Positions 12,181 to 24,615 of a stretch of DNA of 64,000 nucleotides are shown here, in pieces. How positions within the stretch are numbered: the first letter of the stretch is position 1; every line of letters starts with the position of its first letter. This DNA is from Bimastos eiseni. Its lineage: Eukaryota > Annelida > Clitellata > Crassiclitellata > Lumbricidae. The translations under genes and the position numbers were made by a program. Where the stretch lies: NCBI GenBank assembly GCA_959347315.1, contig OY365815.1:20322803-20386802 (forward strand), in the 5' to 3' direction. The notes below the pieces were generated by a model that did not search any database, was not told the origin of the DNA, and saw only the letters and a list, made by a program, of their open reading frames with translations.

Positions 12181-13466
12181 AGAACGTGGGGTTGCGAGGT
12201 TGTGCACCGAGCGAGTTGGTAGCCTAACATTGAATTGACATATCATAGCAATTTTATCATTTTGAAATGGGCGACCTAGGGCGCCAAGTGAGGTCAAGGC
12301 CGCTACTGTATATCAGGTGTTCGGTGCCCTTGGGACAAGGCAAACAATTCCATCTGTCAAGTGTAGGCTTGGGCTAGGCCTAACAATAACTGCGTTAACA
12401 TAGCGAAATGTTGCAGATATTGAAAGAAGGATCATAGTTAAAGAAGCAGAAGCAAACACAGCCTAAGGCAATGGAGAACTTTCCACTTAATTAGGTGCTA
12501 CATTGTTACTGAATGACCACGTACAGCTGTGATCGGCGCTATGGAATAAACCGGATTTTACTAATTAGTAATTACAAAACAATTCTAAAGACATCAACTT
12601 GCATGCTGCTATACAAGGTAGACCTTTACATATACATGTATATTAGCGTTCGAGAGATGGGAGACAGACAGACGGAGACAGGGAGAGATACACAGAGCGA
12701 CGAAGAGACCGAGAGAGAACACCCGATTGCACATTATAACCCTTTGCTCTCCGAGAACTCATCTTCCTCTGAATTGCTCCAAAAACAGACAGTTGTTAAT
12801 TCCAAGTTGCGCGTTACATCTTTACCATCATCGTCGTCATCATCATCATCACATCCTGACGTCAGCCATAAGGCGGCTATGGGTGCGAATAGATTAACTC
12901 TATCTAGGATAATTCTCTAAAGTCTAATAACGGCTGCTTTCAGTGTTAGTCAAAGTCCTGCCGTGCATGTCCTCGTTTTATAGACCGTGCACGGGGCTTT
13001 CTGGTATTCAGTTGAAATGAACGACAGCCGTCGAGACTTGAATTAGCCTGCTAGTAGAATTCGTCAAACGTTTACACCATCGCTAGGCCATTGTTGCATG
13101 TATAATCATAGGTCTATACAATTAGGCCTATTAAAGGCGCAGGCCTACTATAGTGTTCAGATGGAACATGTATGCATTCTCATGTTAGAGGCAATGGTTG
13201 CTTCTCTGTAAACCTCCAGTTTCTATACCAGTTTTGCTGCAAAATGATTCAGTCCACTTGTCACTTTCATACAGCATGTGAATTACTCAAATGTAATTCA
13301 GTGCTGCCTTTTAACGTGTCCATCGCCCGTTATATGCGACCGTGTCGTCCTACATTTGATTTATAGAAAGCAGTTCGACGACACCAATGCCCTCTCTATG
13401 TAAGGCTACTCCAGTCGCTTAGTTCAAAAGTAGGTCCTATGCTACTTAATTCTCGTGTTCGAAAGA
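12181..13466. other. No supported gene
   Basis: Includes a short (ATC)n run near 12825-12852 and scattered TAGGCCTA motifs. The 135-codon open frame here passes through low-complexity serine codons and has no splice support. Confidence 0.3.
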
Positions 13467-13545
13467 ATATATATACATATACATATATATATAATATATA
13501 TATATATATATGCTGTATGAAAGTGACATATATATATATATATGA
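13467..13545. repeat. (AT)n microsatellite, interrupted
   Basis: Two runs of alternating AT separated by about 20 bp of unique sequence. Confidence 0.9.
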
Positions 13546-14546
13546 CATTACTCTGAGTACAGCTGGACCAACATGTATTATTGCATAATTATAACATAGT
13601 CAGAGAGCGATAATTCTGGGACTTTCCACGTGGGAACGTAGGCTTCGAATAGGCTACTTTTTCAAGCAATTCGAACGAACATTATTAGTTTCTGAAACTG
13701 TTGTTCAGATACCATTTCAATCGAAAGTAGAATGAGAAGGTCGTTAATTGCCTTAACCACCCGGCTTACTTTTAGGCCAATACATAATAATATTTAATAT
13801 CACAGGCATATAGTGGCGTATATAGTGTATATAGTGCATATAGTGGCGAATGTGTCACTAATTAAAAAGACATGTTTAGCCTAGGCCTACTATATTAAAC
13901 AGGTAACGCATGTTCGCGGTACAAACATTCGACCGTAGGCCTGCATGTCCAGACTGAGAACAAAACTGGTTGCTCAGAGTTTGGGACGCGATTCGTTTGC
14001 TATTAGGCCTAATATTCATATCGCATGTAGGCATAATAACCTGAACAGCCAGTAACAGCCTACAGGCTAAGGCTTACAACTTTTAATAGGCTGGCCTATT
14101 GTAGACATGTCAGCCTCGGAATGAAGTTGTTCAAACAAGAGTAGCAATAGCAATAGCAATAAAAGCGTGATTGGTGTAGGTCTACTATAGTTGGCGGCGT
14201 ATACGACGTCATAATTATATCGATATCTACAATAGAAAGTAAACAGTTCCTTATTAGGCCCACCTTGTCGGCATATTGTGAAAATTGTAGTGAACATAAT
14301 ATTATAGATCCTAAATGGAGGAAGGTTGAGCGTATGCAGCATAAGGAAACTTGTCGTTACTGATACTTTAATACTTGAATACGGCCTACTTGTTACTACC
14401 AGGGAGTACCAGCTAATGTAGGCTACACGATGGATTTAGCCATACACCTATAATAGGTCTAACCCTCCGAATATAGCTCTACACCGAATACACTACTGTC
14501 CGTGTCCAGCAAACTCTAGTAGTTGCAGTATTGCACGACACTGTGT

Positions 14547-14614
14547 GATAACAAAGATTATTAGCAACGCCCTCCTCGTCTATCCAGGCTTGGGACTGGC
14601 ACTGTCAGAGGGCA
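14547..14614 (+). repeat. Dispersed repeat family E, copy 1
   Basis: Shares GATAACAAAGAT, ATTAGC, TATCCAGG and GGGACTGGCACTGTCAGAG, in the same order, with 22245-22310. In reverse complement, GACAGTGCCAGTCCCA resembles a retroelement 3-prime motif that I recall from several animal genomes. Confidence 0.6.
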
Positions 14615-15745
14615 AGTAGTGAAGGTGTTTGTCCGTGTCCAATATCTGTAGCTCCTGGCATTCGCATGGGTCGCTCTGGGCGTGGCCTAATAAACTGTTA
14701 ATAGCGATCCACATATGGACCTGTCGAGCTACGCTGTTACGGTATGCCCACAAGGTATAGGTCGGAAGTGTGATAAAATCAGATCGATAAATAGGCCCTA
14801 TAGGCGATAATTTGATAAATTGGCGCACATAGGCCTACCTCCACTAACAATTAAGACTTAATTATGCCGATATGCCTAAGTAGGCCATTGTATGTAGGTG
14901 TCTATAATTATGTATTCTGCGTACAGCAGCCGCATCATAATTATCCAGAATTGATGCATTGGCTAACTTTTGCTAAGAGAACTTTACTACGCGAATGTTT
15001 TACGATTTTGCATAAGCTATTGCTATAATTATTATTGTAGGCTTAATTTTTAAGACATTGTGCGTTTAATAAATGCTATTCTTACTTACGTACTTTGGTA
15101 GGTCTTGCTATTATTATTCATTGCTATAGATATATTGGCGCAAGTAATCACTGATAGCAGTCATAGGCGTATAAGAGGCAATTGGAAGGGGAAAGTGCCC
15201 CACCCCGAATTATGGCATTCCTGCGAGTATAAGCATCGGTAAGAAACCTGCAGAAGAAACTGGTAGACGTAGAACTCTCGCTCCAATTTGCCCGAACAAA
15301 ACCTTGCCCCACCACTGATAAGTTGACAACTCCCCAGTGGTCCTTCATGTACGTATATGCCTATGCAGCAGTTCCACCTCGTCTTGTCTCTCAACTAACG
15401 ATTCCACAACACTGACTTCCTGGTATACATGGCACGTGCATATTGCCCTGCCAAGAGTTTCAATATAGGCCTACTGGTCAATAATCAGTGTCCTAAAATA
15501 TCTTGGATATTGTACAGAAAGACGGTTAGCGACAATGCACACATGTAAAGAGCACAATGGTCGATACGTGTATGGGATCCAAGACAGGTGTACTGTCGGC
15601 CCGCTACTTAACCAATAGCCCCATGGGAAAATTGGAGACAGTCCAATTCTCCCTCTGACCCATCTTGGCGGGCTTGCATGGCAACATTAAAGGACCCACG
15701 TTCCCATATGGAACTCGCATGGAGGCCACCTCTATTATATCTAAT

Positions 15746-15895
15746 CAGAGGCGGCGATCCCGGGGGGAGGCCGAGGGCACAATTGCGTCCCCCACCTTTT
15801 ACAGACAGGGGAAAATTTATACGTGTGTTCCCCCACATTTCCTACTCCTCTCATTGGGTGTCCCCCCCACCTGTCAAGTGAGATCGCCGCCTCTG
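15746..15895 (+). mobile_element. hAT-like MITE, family A, copy 1
   Basis: A 150-bp element with terminal inverted repeats CAGAGGCGGCGATC and GATCGCCGCCTCTG. It is flanked by perfect 8-bp direct repeats TATCTAAT at 15738-15745 and 15896-15903. A homologous copy lies inverted at 44034-44181. The overlapping small open frames are therefore transposon sequence and not genes. Confidence 0.9.
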
Positions 15896-16406
15896 TATCT
15901 AATGCCCACGGAAATGGTTGGCACGGACAATGGGGCTAAGTCTGCATTTATCGTGGGGGATAGATTATGAATCTGCTAACTTTTATTTAGGCCTAATCGT
16001 AATCGTTAACTCGATATTCTGCAGCGCCCACAAAAGCGATGATGGGAAAACCAGCTTAATCATGAAAGGCACGTTATATCAAAATGGTATAACAACTGTC
16101 AATGGGTCGCATTGCTCATACGCTGATTCATTCATTAGGAGCCTATTCCCAAGTCTAAATTAGATGTAGGCTTGGGCGCTGCAGGCACACACATGTACGG
16201 CCTATCCTTATAACAAATTTATCATTATGTTCAATATACGGACTTGCTATAACTGATTACTTTATAGCCAACTCAATGCGGGGGTGCAACAAAGCATAAG
16301 GTTTAATTACATTTGCGGGGGCATAGCCTATTAAGCTTCCGCACACACTTCGTCTGTGATCCTACGCCCCCGTCTAATAATTAGCAGGAACTTGCCAGGC
16401 AGACAC

Positions 16407-16452
16407 GTCGGGTTTCACCTCTGAGATTCGGGTTCGAATCCCGGTAGGTGAT
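16407..16452 (+). other. tRNA T-arm-like hairpin
   Basis: CGGGTTCGAATCCCG is a perfect T stem-loop with a B-box core. It is flanked by TCACCT on the 5-prime side and AGGTGA on the 3-prime side, which can pair as a shortened acceptor stem. D and anticodon arms are absent, so this is a truncated tRNA or SINE relic. Confidence 0.45.
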
Positions 16453-17071
16453 GTGAAATCGATCATATAGACAATAGGCCAAACTGCTTAGCCTCGATAA
16501 GATTCCCTTCTTAAATACAAGACACACGCAGTGTTACTTACGTTGATTTGAAGGACATGCATGACGACCTCCTGTCTTTTACAGAGCGTCGTGACGCTGT
16601 CGCCTAAATAGATCTTGAGTTTCTTAGTCATCCAGGATATTTATTCCGATGATTTGATGGTAACTTGCACGACTTCTTTATGTGTAGAAAGTTTTGATAA
16701 CTGACGATAGTTGCCTTTTGCACTTGTTAATTAGTGTGGAAATTTGTGACTTTTTTGTCAAGTTCTTGAGGTGCCCCAAAGGCTCCAAACTACACTAAAA
16801 TGTACTTGTGAGGGAATGATAATTTAAAATTTATCTGTGGGCCATATGCCCAGCACTCAAAGCAACCCTTCCTAACCTTCCAAAGCCCCACCGCATAGGT
16901 GCCGGATCTCATATTAGGCGGGATCTGGCCGAATTTAAACACTTGGTAATGTGCAGTTAACAAAGACGCTTGCGATTTGAAGTCGGTAGATGGCGGGACA
17001 TGGTAGCAATGGAATAGCCTACATAAGCTCAGACGGGAAACACGTTATTGAAATTAGTTGTAAGTGCTGTA

Positions 17072-17148
17072 TATTATGCCAAGCAAATTTCTGTCGACTG
17101 CAACGGCCTCTGTTGTCAAAAGCGGCCGTTTAACTCCGGATCCATCCA
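17072..17148 (+). repeat. Dispersed repeat family F, copy 1
   Basis: CCAAGCAAATTTCTGTCGAC, CAACGGC and CTCCGGATCCAT match 20152-20223 in order and orientation. Confidence 0.65.
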
Positions 17149-17355
17149 TCAACGTTATTTATATAAGATTATGTCATGTTATAATGTGATTTCATAATAA
17201 ATTGCATTATATTGGATAATTTCTTATTTTGAAATAACTTTCCTATGAATAACCGAAATTAAAAGGTTATTACCGTTTGTAATATTTGTCACTGAAAGCT
17301 TTGTTTAGATACCCATGCAGATACGCTATAAAAGACCTCTGGATAGCATGCCGCT

Positions 17356-17436
17356 ATCGCTTCTCGGCCTCTTGGCTGAGATCAAAGTGTGTTTTCTATC
17401 AGCTAAATATCTGATACGTGTTCTATCTAAGGATAT
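17356..17436 (+). pseudogene. U2 snRNA-like 5-prime fragment
   Basis: The segment begins ATCGCTTCTCGGCCTCTTGG, nearly the canonical U2 snRNA 5-prime end. It continues with the ATCAGCTAAATATCTGATACG stem-loop IIa region. The branch-site-pairing GUAGUA is not preserved, and homology stops before the Sm site. TATAAAAG lies at 17327-17334, about 29 bp upstream of the U2-like start. The truncation argues for a pseudogene or an snRNA-headed SINE and against a working gene. Confidence 0.75.
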
Positions 17437-17774
17437 GAGGCGTTGATATGCAGGACCTATTATCCTAGTCTCGTAACCAAATGGGGTTCGAGTGAAGTAT
17501 AGCGGTCGTTAGCCACACCCATCACGGGGAGAAATTCAAAGCAAACATTTTCTTAAATTAGGTTAACGATTCCGTCCCTCGTGTGGAAGGCCTAGCGTGG
17601 GCTATGATATGTATGCTAGATGGCCAAAAGGCCAGAAATTAAATGAAAGCTCTGTTTATCGCTTGATTTTCCCGCGTGTACTTTGTACATCTATAGCTAA
17701 GATAGCTCAATATTTTAAATAATCATTGAAGAATTATTCGTGCTTAGCTTTGCATTTTTGCATTACCGTATAAG

Positions 17775-18010
17775 TTATTAATTCATTTAGTCATTACGAG
17801 AATTTGAGTATAGCCTATAGCACCTCTTCAATGTGACTACACTGTACTCGGAGGCGCTTCCAAACCCAGCGCGGCCAAATAAAACAGTCTTAAGATGAGA
17901 GAGGAATGCCTGAGAGGAATAATAGGAAGGGAGATGAGCGTCATAGGGAAGCCATTCCAAATCGAGGGGTCTACCAGTACCACTGAGAAGGCGCGGCTTT
18001 GCACACGAAA
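17775..18010 (-). mobile_element. LINE remnant (CR1/L2 type), 3-prime end
   Basis: On the minus strand an open segment encodes SQAFLSHLKTVLFGRAGFGS, preceded by a WN-LP-like stretch. This is the usual C terminus of L2/CR1 ORF2. It is followed by GAGGTGCTATAGGC and an AATG-rich end, matching the 3-prime terminus of other copies in the window. Confidence 0.7.
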
Positions 18011-18276
18011 GTGTGTGAGTAGGCGTATGTCTGTGGGCGCGCGCTTGTGCGTAGGCGTCGTGTGTATATTTATACATGTAGCATGTGTAGGTGCGTATGT
18101 GTGATGGTGCCGTGTGTGTGTGTTTGTACGCGGATTAGAAATGCAAGGGAAAAGTGCGAAGAATGCCCGGACGAACTACTTCCGCCATGAATGAATGAAC
18201 TCCATTAAACGCAAACAAAATATACATTTAGCGCCTTCGTTAGAAAGCTGTATGAATTTCATCATTATGTCACACG

Positions 18277-18352
18277 ATTGTGATGATGACGACGATGATA
18301 ATGACAATGGTGACGATGACAACCATGAGAATTATTAATGACGACGACGACG
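18277..18352. repeat. Imperfect (GAT/GAC)n repeat
   Basis: Interrupted trinucleotide run of GATGAC, GACGAT and GACGACGAC units. Confidence 0.8.
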
Positions 18353-20151
18353 CCCCCGATGACAATTATAGCGCAGAGACGTTTAAACGTTTTCAAACCG
18401 TACGACATACAATCTCAAATTCCCACATTTGCCAAGAAACCTAATTTTAAAATAGGGCCTACCACAATTTATATACATTTCATGGCTTTAACACGTGCTA
18501 CAAAACAGTCGTAGCAAATGCAGTGTATATAAGATAATATATGAATAAATATGGTCGCATAAAATTATGAAGACATGGGCTTAAGTGATTTAAAGCCTAC
18601 ACAATATGTATTCAACCAGATTACACGTCTATAGACTTTACACGACTCGGCCTACAGGCGACATGTGAACCTGCAGTTCGTATTATACAGTGTTAATAAC
18701 GTATGCATCCATGGGCTTATGTATATTTAGACCATCAAAGGTATCGTAGACCTTCATTGTTATAGGCCTCCAGCAAAATAACGTGCCCTGAAAAGGCTCT
18801 ACTTAGCCTGTAGGCCTATACACCGTTACGCCCTCTCCCTGTTTAAGATCCTCTCGTTGTTCGTAGGTTATTTTAATTATCATTATGCCAAAACTTAAGC
18901 AGTAACCACCTTAGTCGTCTGATTGCCTGCCTGACCCTTGGATCTTGACCATCTGCTCGTCGATTTTATTTTGATTAAGCGCCTGTGATAACCTGCTTTC
19001 CTCGAATTCACTTTCAGGCGCTGTATAAATTTCGAGATCGATCAAGATTACAGATTAATAGGCTATAAACACGGCCAAAAACCGCAGCATGAGGATCAGT
19101 CTCTCAGATCACTCGCCATCAATAATTATAATCCCCTACTCGAATCTCAGAAATCCTATCCTCGTATCCCAAGGCCTGTAGCATAATTTCGGGACGAAAC
19201 TTAAATGCGAAATTGCACATTTTGGACTACGGCTCGGCAACTTGTAGGCCTATAGGCTTAGGATTATATCGGCCGATCATATATATATGCGATATTTAAT
19301 AAATTAGTTCACTATCGCATATATACTGTAGCAGTTCTCGAAGACGCCCATCAGGTCAGTTTGAAATCGTTTCTATAGACCTACTGCAGATTGAAACAGG
19401 AAAAAGACTGCAGCCAAGAACATTATTTTCAGACCACGTGTCAGGTATTAATAATTGGCTGTAGGCCTATCTTAATTGTCTTCCAGGTGACGACTTTCCC
19501 TTCAAGACCCATGGGCCATGGTCTTTCACAGCTTTACAGTGCTATCTAGTTATAGATGCAACAAAATATGGTGCTGAGGTTGTGATGTTGGGAAGGGATT
19601 ATGTACAGTGTTGCCCTTGCTGCATTGTAGGCCTAAAGCCTACATGGGACCAATATCAGACTTTCATCTGCACCCTTCTCATAGGGCTTGTATGTACACG
19701 TGTACGGCCTAACATGTAGTTGCACTCGTTTAATATTTGTTTTGGGGCGTGAAGAAAGAGACCCGGCAGTTCATGGGAAACATGCATCCTAGTTACCAGC
19801 CTGTATGGAAGTTCCCAAAATACTATTAAAATAGCATTCTGCCAAATGGAAGAGGCACGGCGTCTAATAATGCGTCAAATCGACCAGTTACAGCTTCATA
19901 AATTAATGGTCTGTGACTATTGACACGTTTTGTGTGACCTGCTTTCGTAACCGGAAGTAAAAGAAAACTTTGTCGAAAAAAACCGCCTTAATAGCAGCTG
20001 TCAAGCTATCAGTCTCTATCATCTCTGAATACGGATTTTAACGATTAATTAATCGGAAATAATCAATCGATTAAATTCGGCGTGTAAGATTAATTTATTT
20101 AAATACGGAAGTAGTTTCTCGCGAAGACTGGAATCATGTACTGTAGGCCTT
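18353..20151. other. No supported gene
   Basis: AT-rich sequence with scattered TAGGCCTA motifs and no long open frame. Confidence 0.3.
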
Positions 20152-20223
20152 AATATTCCAAGCAAATTTCTGTCGACGGCAACGGCTATTGTTGCCAAAA
20201 GTCTTTAAACTCTGGATCCATTT
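20152..20223 (+). repeat. Dispersed repeat family F, copy 2
   Basis: Second copy of the block at 17072-17148, with about ten differences. The U2-like segment is not part of this copy. Confidence 0.65.
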
Positions 20224-22244
20224 ATGCGAAGACTGGAGGCTGGTCTTGATGTAAATCTAGAGTTCCTCAAGGTCAAATCTGAGTGCTTTTCTCCATCTGT
20301 ATATTATCTTTACCATTATTTAAAATCGTATGTTTTGTCTGTTTACAAGTGCCCTCCTCCCGACGAAGGCTCGCGTACTGAACGCTCTAGCTATACGAAA
20401 TTTCTTACAGCTCGCCCCTTATGCAAATTCTGATATTTTAACATCTGAACTATAGAATTGCCCACATTCCCGACATTTCATATTAGTGCATTGCAGGAGC
20501 GAGTTACGCATCCCAGCCAACATACCCACATGGAGACAATATAGGAATCGTCCACAAGGGACGCCCGCAACGGGGGGGGGTTGGGGTAGGTGAAATGCGG
20601 ACATGGGGAGGGAGCAGGGATGGGAAGTAATTTAATCGAGTTATTGAAATAATGAGTAAAATAATAAAAAAATTCATTGGTCCTACTCATTAGGCCTACT
20701 TATAATTATTTCGTTGTACCACCACTTTGATCACAGGGTGATGCAATAATTATTTCCACCTATGTAAATTGTTTGAACAGCTGCTGCCTATGAAGGAAGC
20801 AAATTAAGTTAGCGGTTTCTGACAATGTTATGCAAAATAAAAGTAAAATAGGAAGCATGTTTCTTGCAGTGTCTTGCCTGTATTTATTGACCCTGATAGT
20901 GTTGTATTTTGTGATTTAGTGTAATTGAAATTACATTACTTGTAATTAATTAGTAATTACCAGCAAAACTCGAAAGCAATTGCTAGGCCTAATGTGTAAC
21001 TCTGCTGCATTTTCACCAGCAATTGGTAACTTTTAATTCAATTACAGCCTTTAATATGTCCATCCTTGGGAGGGATGTGATGAACTGTGCAAAAGTCTGC
21101 TAAATTATCGCCAAAATAATTTTGGATTTTAGTTCATTATTACCCAATATCGATGCGTTATAACTACGATTTTAAATGAGCGCAATGACAAATTTTTTTT
21201 AATAAATGTAAATTACTTCCATATTTGTTTTATTAAACGCACCGGATGCTTTAAATAAGCGTTTACTAAATTTGTTGAATCTGCTATTAATTTTTTTTTT
21301 ACATAGCCTTTATTCAATCTATTAGAAAGCGATGCAGTATAATAATAACAACAGGCCTATGCAAATCATTGTAGGCCTAAATTATTAGTGAATTATCAGC
21401 AGTTGCAATGGTGGCTCATACATGCGTGATGCGGACGTTCGCAAGGGGAGGGGATAAGTGGCAATGCGGACAAATGCGGACAATGGGAGGGGTAAAAAGT
21501 AATTTTCTGCGGACGTCCTTTATGAACGAACTATAGGACATCATGTTCTCATATGGGGTCCATGCGACGCAGGCCTGTGTGATGATGACCTGAGAGATGT
21601 TCATAGGTCGCTAATATGATCAATGTCAATTTCATAGACGAACTTTAGCACCACTTCGTAAGGCTTCAGTAGGAAGCGCTTTTGAGGCGATAAAGCCTTA
21701 TAATAAGTGCCTTTGGATACATACTTCACTTGACCATATTGAGCTGTCGGTGCTACCTCGATCGGGTTAACGCTGTACCACCAAATCTATGATTTCCTAA
21801 TCCTGTCTCTTTAGTGATGTCACATGTATTTAATATTATTCAATATGTTTTATGATGTAGGTATGATTTCTGTCGTTTGAATGCATATATCTACAATCTA
21901 CATTGTACATTTTGGTGTCGACAGCTATAGAGTTGGTCAGTTTTTAGCCTTTAACCTTCACTGAATTCATCGCGTGCATAGTATACGGTTTGCCAGCAAC
22001 TATACATGTATAAAGTCCGTTCAATCCACGGAGATCATCTCATTACCGTCGCTTCCGCTGAATGCCCCATTTGGCTGCATTTCCCTGTGGATTTCGTCTA
22101 AAGGGTCTACTCTCTCTCCCTTCACTTGTGACCATAAATCTCGAACTGCTTTCAATTGATGCCAGTTAGAATACGGCAGTTTCAATTATTTATCAATTTT
22201 TTGAAGTATAGGCCTACAGTAGCAATTTCAGTTTAGCGAAACTC

Positions 22245-22310
22245 TGATAACAAAGATCATTAGCGTCGCCTTTCTTTATCCAGGGTGGGACTGGCACTGT
22301 CAGAGTGCAA
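22245..22310 (+). repeat. Dispersed repeat family E, copy 2
   Basis: Same order of blocks as 14547-14614 (GATAACAAAGAT, ATCCAGG, GGGACTGGCACTGTCAGAG). Confidence 0.6.
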
Positions 22311-22864
22311 ACAGTGGCGGAGTAAAAACCTTGTGTCTAATAAGCCTATCAGTTCTGTAAATGAATTGCGATAATGATTGGAATTCATTTTATTCCTTTT
22401 TCTTTGGACTCGATAGTCGTTTGGCAAGAGGCTTAAGCGCTTGTAATTCGGAGAGAATACAAGTTGATCGCTCCTCTCCCACCGTTGCATACGGACTGAG
22501 TCTTCAACTGCAAAACGCGCTCAGCGCCGTCGATGTAGGTCTATGGTTGTGTGCACGCTTCTGAACTTTGGAATGGGAACTGTATCAACTATACGTATAC
22601 CGATCTATATTGATACATGCATGGACTGTCTGTTTGGGGCCAGATCTTTAATTGCTCGAGACCATGGCCTACACATACTCTAATACAAAAACGTGTTCAC
22701 TATATTTGCATATGCAAGCGAGAGCTAACTTACTTACTCTGTGGTTCGATTTCCGGGCAGATGTCAGATTCTAGTAGTAGAATACCAATCGATAAGTGAC
22801 AGTGTATTCTCTCAGTTCTGTAACGTAAATAGTATCGTCGTTTGGATAGTGCGCGGTGCACTGT

Positions 22865-22969
22865 CGTAATCGTAATCTCCAAATTTCCAAAGCGCCACTC
22901 GAATCCAAAAGCGCATTGCACTAGCTTATTCTCGAAGGCTGCGTGAAGTCATTGGGGTTGTCCAAAGGG
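22865..22969 (+). repeat. Dispersed repeat family D, copy 2
   Basis: Contains AATCGTAATCTCCAAA, AAAGCGCCACT, AGCTTATTC and, at the right end, GGTTGTCCAAAGGG, as at 11613-11700. Confidence 0.6.
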
Positions 22970-23344
22970 TTGTTCGAAACAGGTCCGAGTCAGTTTTCAG
23001 AAAGTCGAAGGAGGCAGAGAAGCTGCATGTTAAGGCGGGTGTCGAATATAAGGTGGATGATCGGGTGATTCGGGGATAAAAGTTATATTATAGGGTCCTT
23101 GGCATGTCGATGTTTAGAACGGAGTCAATGCTTGAATGCTTCATCATGGATCCCCGTGACAAAGTATTCGTACTGGGGAAGTCCGCCTGTTGCTTCCCGT
23201 TCCTCTCCCCGTCAACAATTCCTCCCAGATCAACTTTCCCTCTCTTTCAATACATATTATTCTCTTTCTAATCACCACTCCCCTTCCCCAGCCATTTACT
23301 ATATCTGGGTTATCGGCTTACGCAATCCTGAAACTTCTCGTTTC

Positions 23345-23425
23345 TTCCTGTTCCTCTCTCTCTTTCTGTCTCTGTCTGTCTGTCTCTGTGCGCGTGTGTG
23401 TGTGTCTGTCTGTCTCTCGATCACT
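23345..23425. repeat. (TCTG/TCTC)n repeat
   Basis: Low-complexity CT/TG-rich run. Open frames through it are artefacts. Confidence 0.85.
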
Positions 23426-23919
23426 ATGTCTGCCTTCTGTCTTTGTTTGTTTGTCTGTTTCTATTGCCATTGTAAATGCTGTACTTCCTTTAAATGTACC
23501 TGTCACATCAAGGATTGCTGCCACATGAAGTGTTAGTTTCCACTGCTTGCATATACTGTATGATATTCCTATTATCAAAACCCTATGAATCAGAAACATC
23601 ATTTGGGCATACTTATGTTGTCGGTTAAGTGACCATGTGACCAGTACCTAGACATCAGTGTGACGCTTTATGGCTGAACACCAGACAAAACTGTAGGGCA
23701 GCAAACCCTGTGATTTATTACCTCGCATTGTATGTCCTTTGCCAGTTTAGTGGCAGACATTAATTGCTTATGAGTGCACCTATAATCGTAAAAGGTAAAG
23801 TTATGATGAATTTATAATGAATCTCTATGAGATATCAGATGAATATAAAACAATTAATTTCCGATATTTCTCGATGTGCAGTATGAATTGGATGACTTGA
23901 GGACGGTCTGCTAATTTGA

Positions 23920-24020
23920 CATATGTGGCAGTGGAGGGAATCGAACCGGAGACGGGTGAAAGGGGCTGGAGAGGCTGCAATAGCACTTGGGAGAGCTTTT
24001 CTGTCAATATGTCACGGCTG
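23920..24020 (-). mobile_element. Possible tRNA-derived SINE head
   Basis: Minus-strand sequence contains the B-box-like CCGGTTCGATTCCC with a tRNA-sized region upstream. The A box is not convincing, so the call rests on the B box alone. Confidence 0.35.
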
Positions 24021-24190
24021 ATGATTTATGGTGGTCAGAATTACAGTCCAGATGCAATTCCTTTGACTTATGAATGCATGGCTAGTCAAAGCGAGAGTGC
24101 AATGGGTCTGTGATGGCCGTTTGACATAGCAGATGTCTGGCTTAGAGCCCTCCTTGCTAAGCAGAGATCTACAGGATAGACAGGATGATA

Positions 24191-24214
24191 GCTGCTGCTG
24201 CTGCTGCTGCTGCT
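24191..24214. repeat. (CTG)8 microsatellite
   Basis: Eight perfect GCT/CTG triplets. Confidence 0.95.
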
Positions 24215-24342
24215 CAGCTTCTGAATGGTTGAGTGATCCCCATCTTGGATGATGTGTCCAGGTTAGAGACTAATTCGAGACAGTCGTCATGCAGGGACTT
24301 CCACTAAGTCCTTTATTCTGCTGGATTGTGCAGTGCACCTTT

Positions 24343-24349
24343 ATCATCA

Positions 24350-24381
<32 letters not shown>

Positions 24382-24481
24382 GTCGTCATCGTCATCGTCA
24401 TCGTCATCATCATCATCATAATAATAATAATCATTATCATTTTTAATAATGATAATGTTAATACTAATACTAATACTAATA

Positions 24482-24533
<52 letters not shown>

Positions 24534-24541
24534 TGTTATTA

Positions 24542-24606
<65 letters not shown>

Positions 24607-24615
24607 GTCATCATC
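24343..24615. repeat. Composite trinucleotide array
   Basis: Successive runs of ATC, GTC/CGT, CAT, AAT, CTA and ATT triplets over about 270 bp, grading from one unit to the next. Predicted poly-Ile, poly-Asn and poly-Asp proteins here are artefacts. Confidence 0.9.

Noticed and set aside
15608..15970. Four overlapping short open frames on both strands
   Set aside because: They lie over MITE family A and read through its ends.
16407..16452. Complete tRNA gene
   Set aside because: Only the T arm and a short flanking stem are present.
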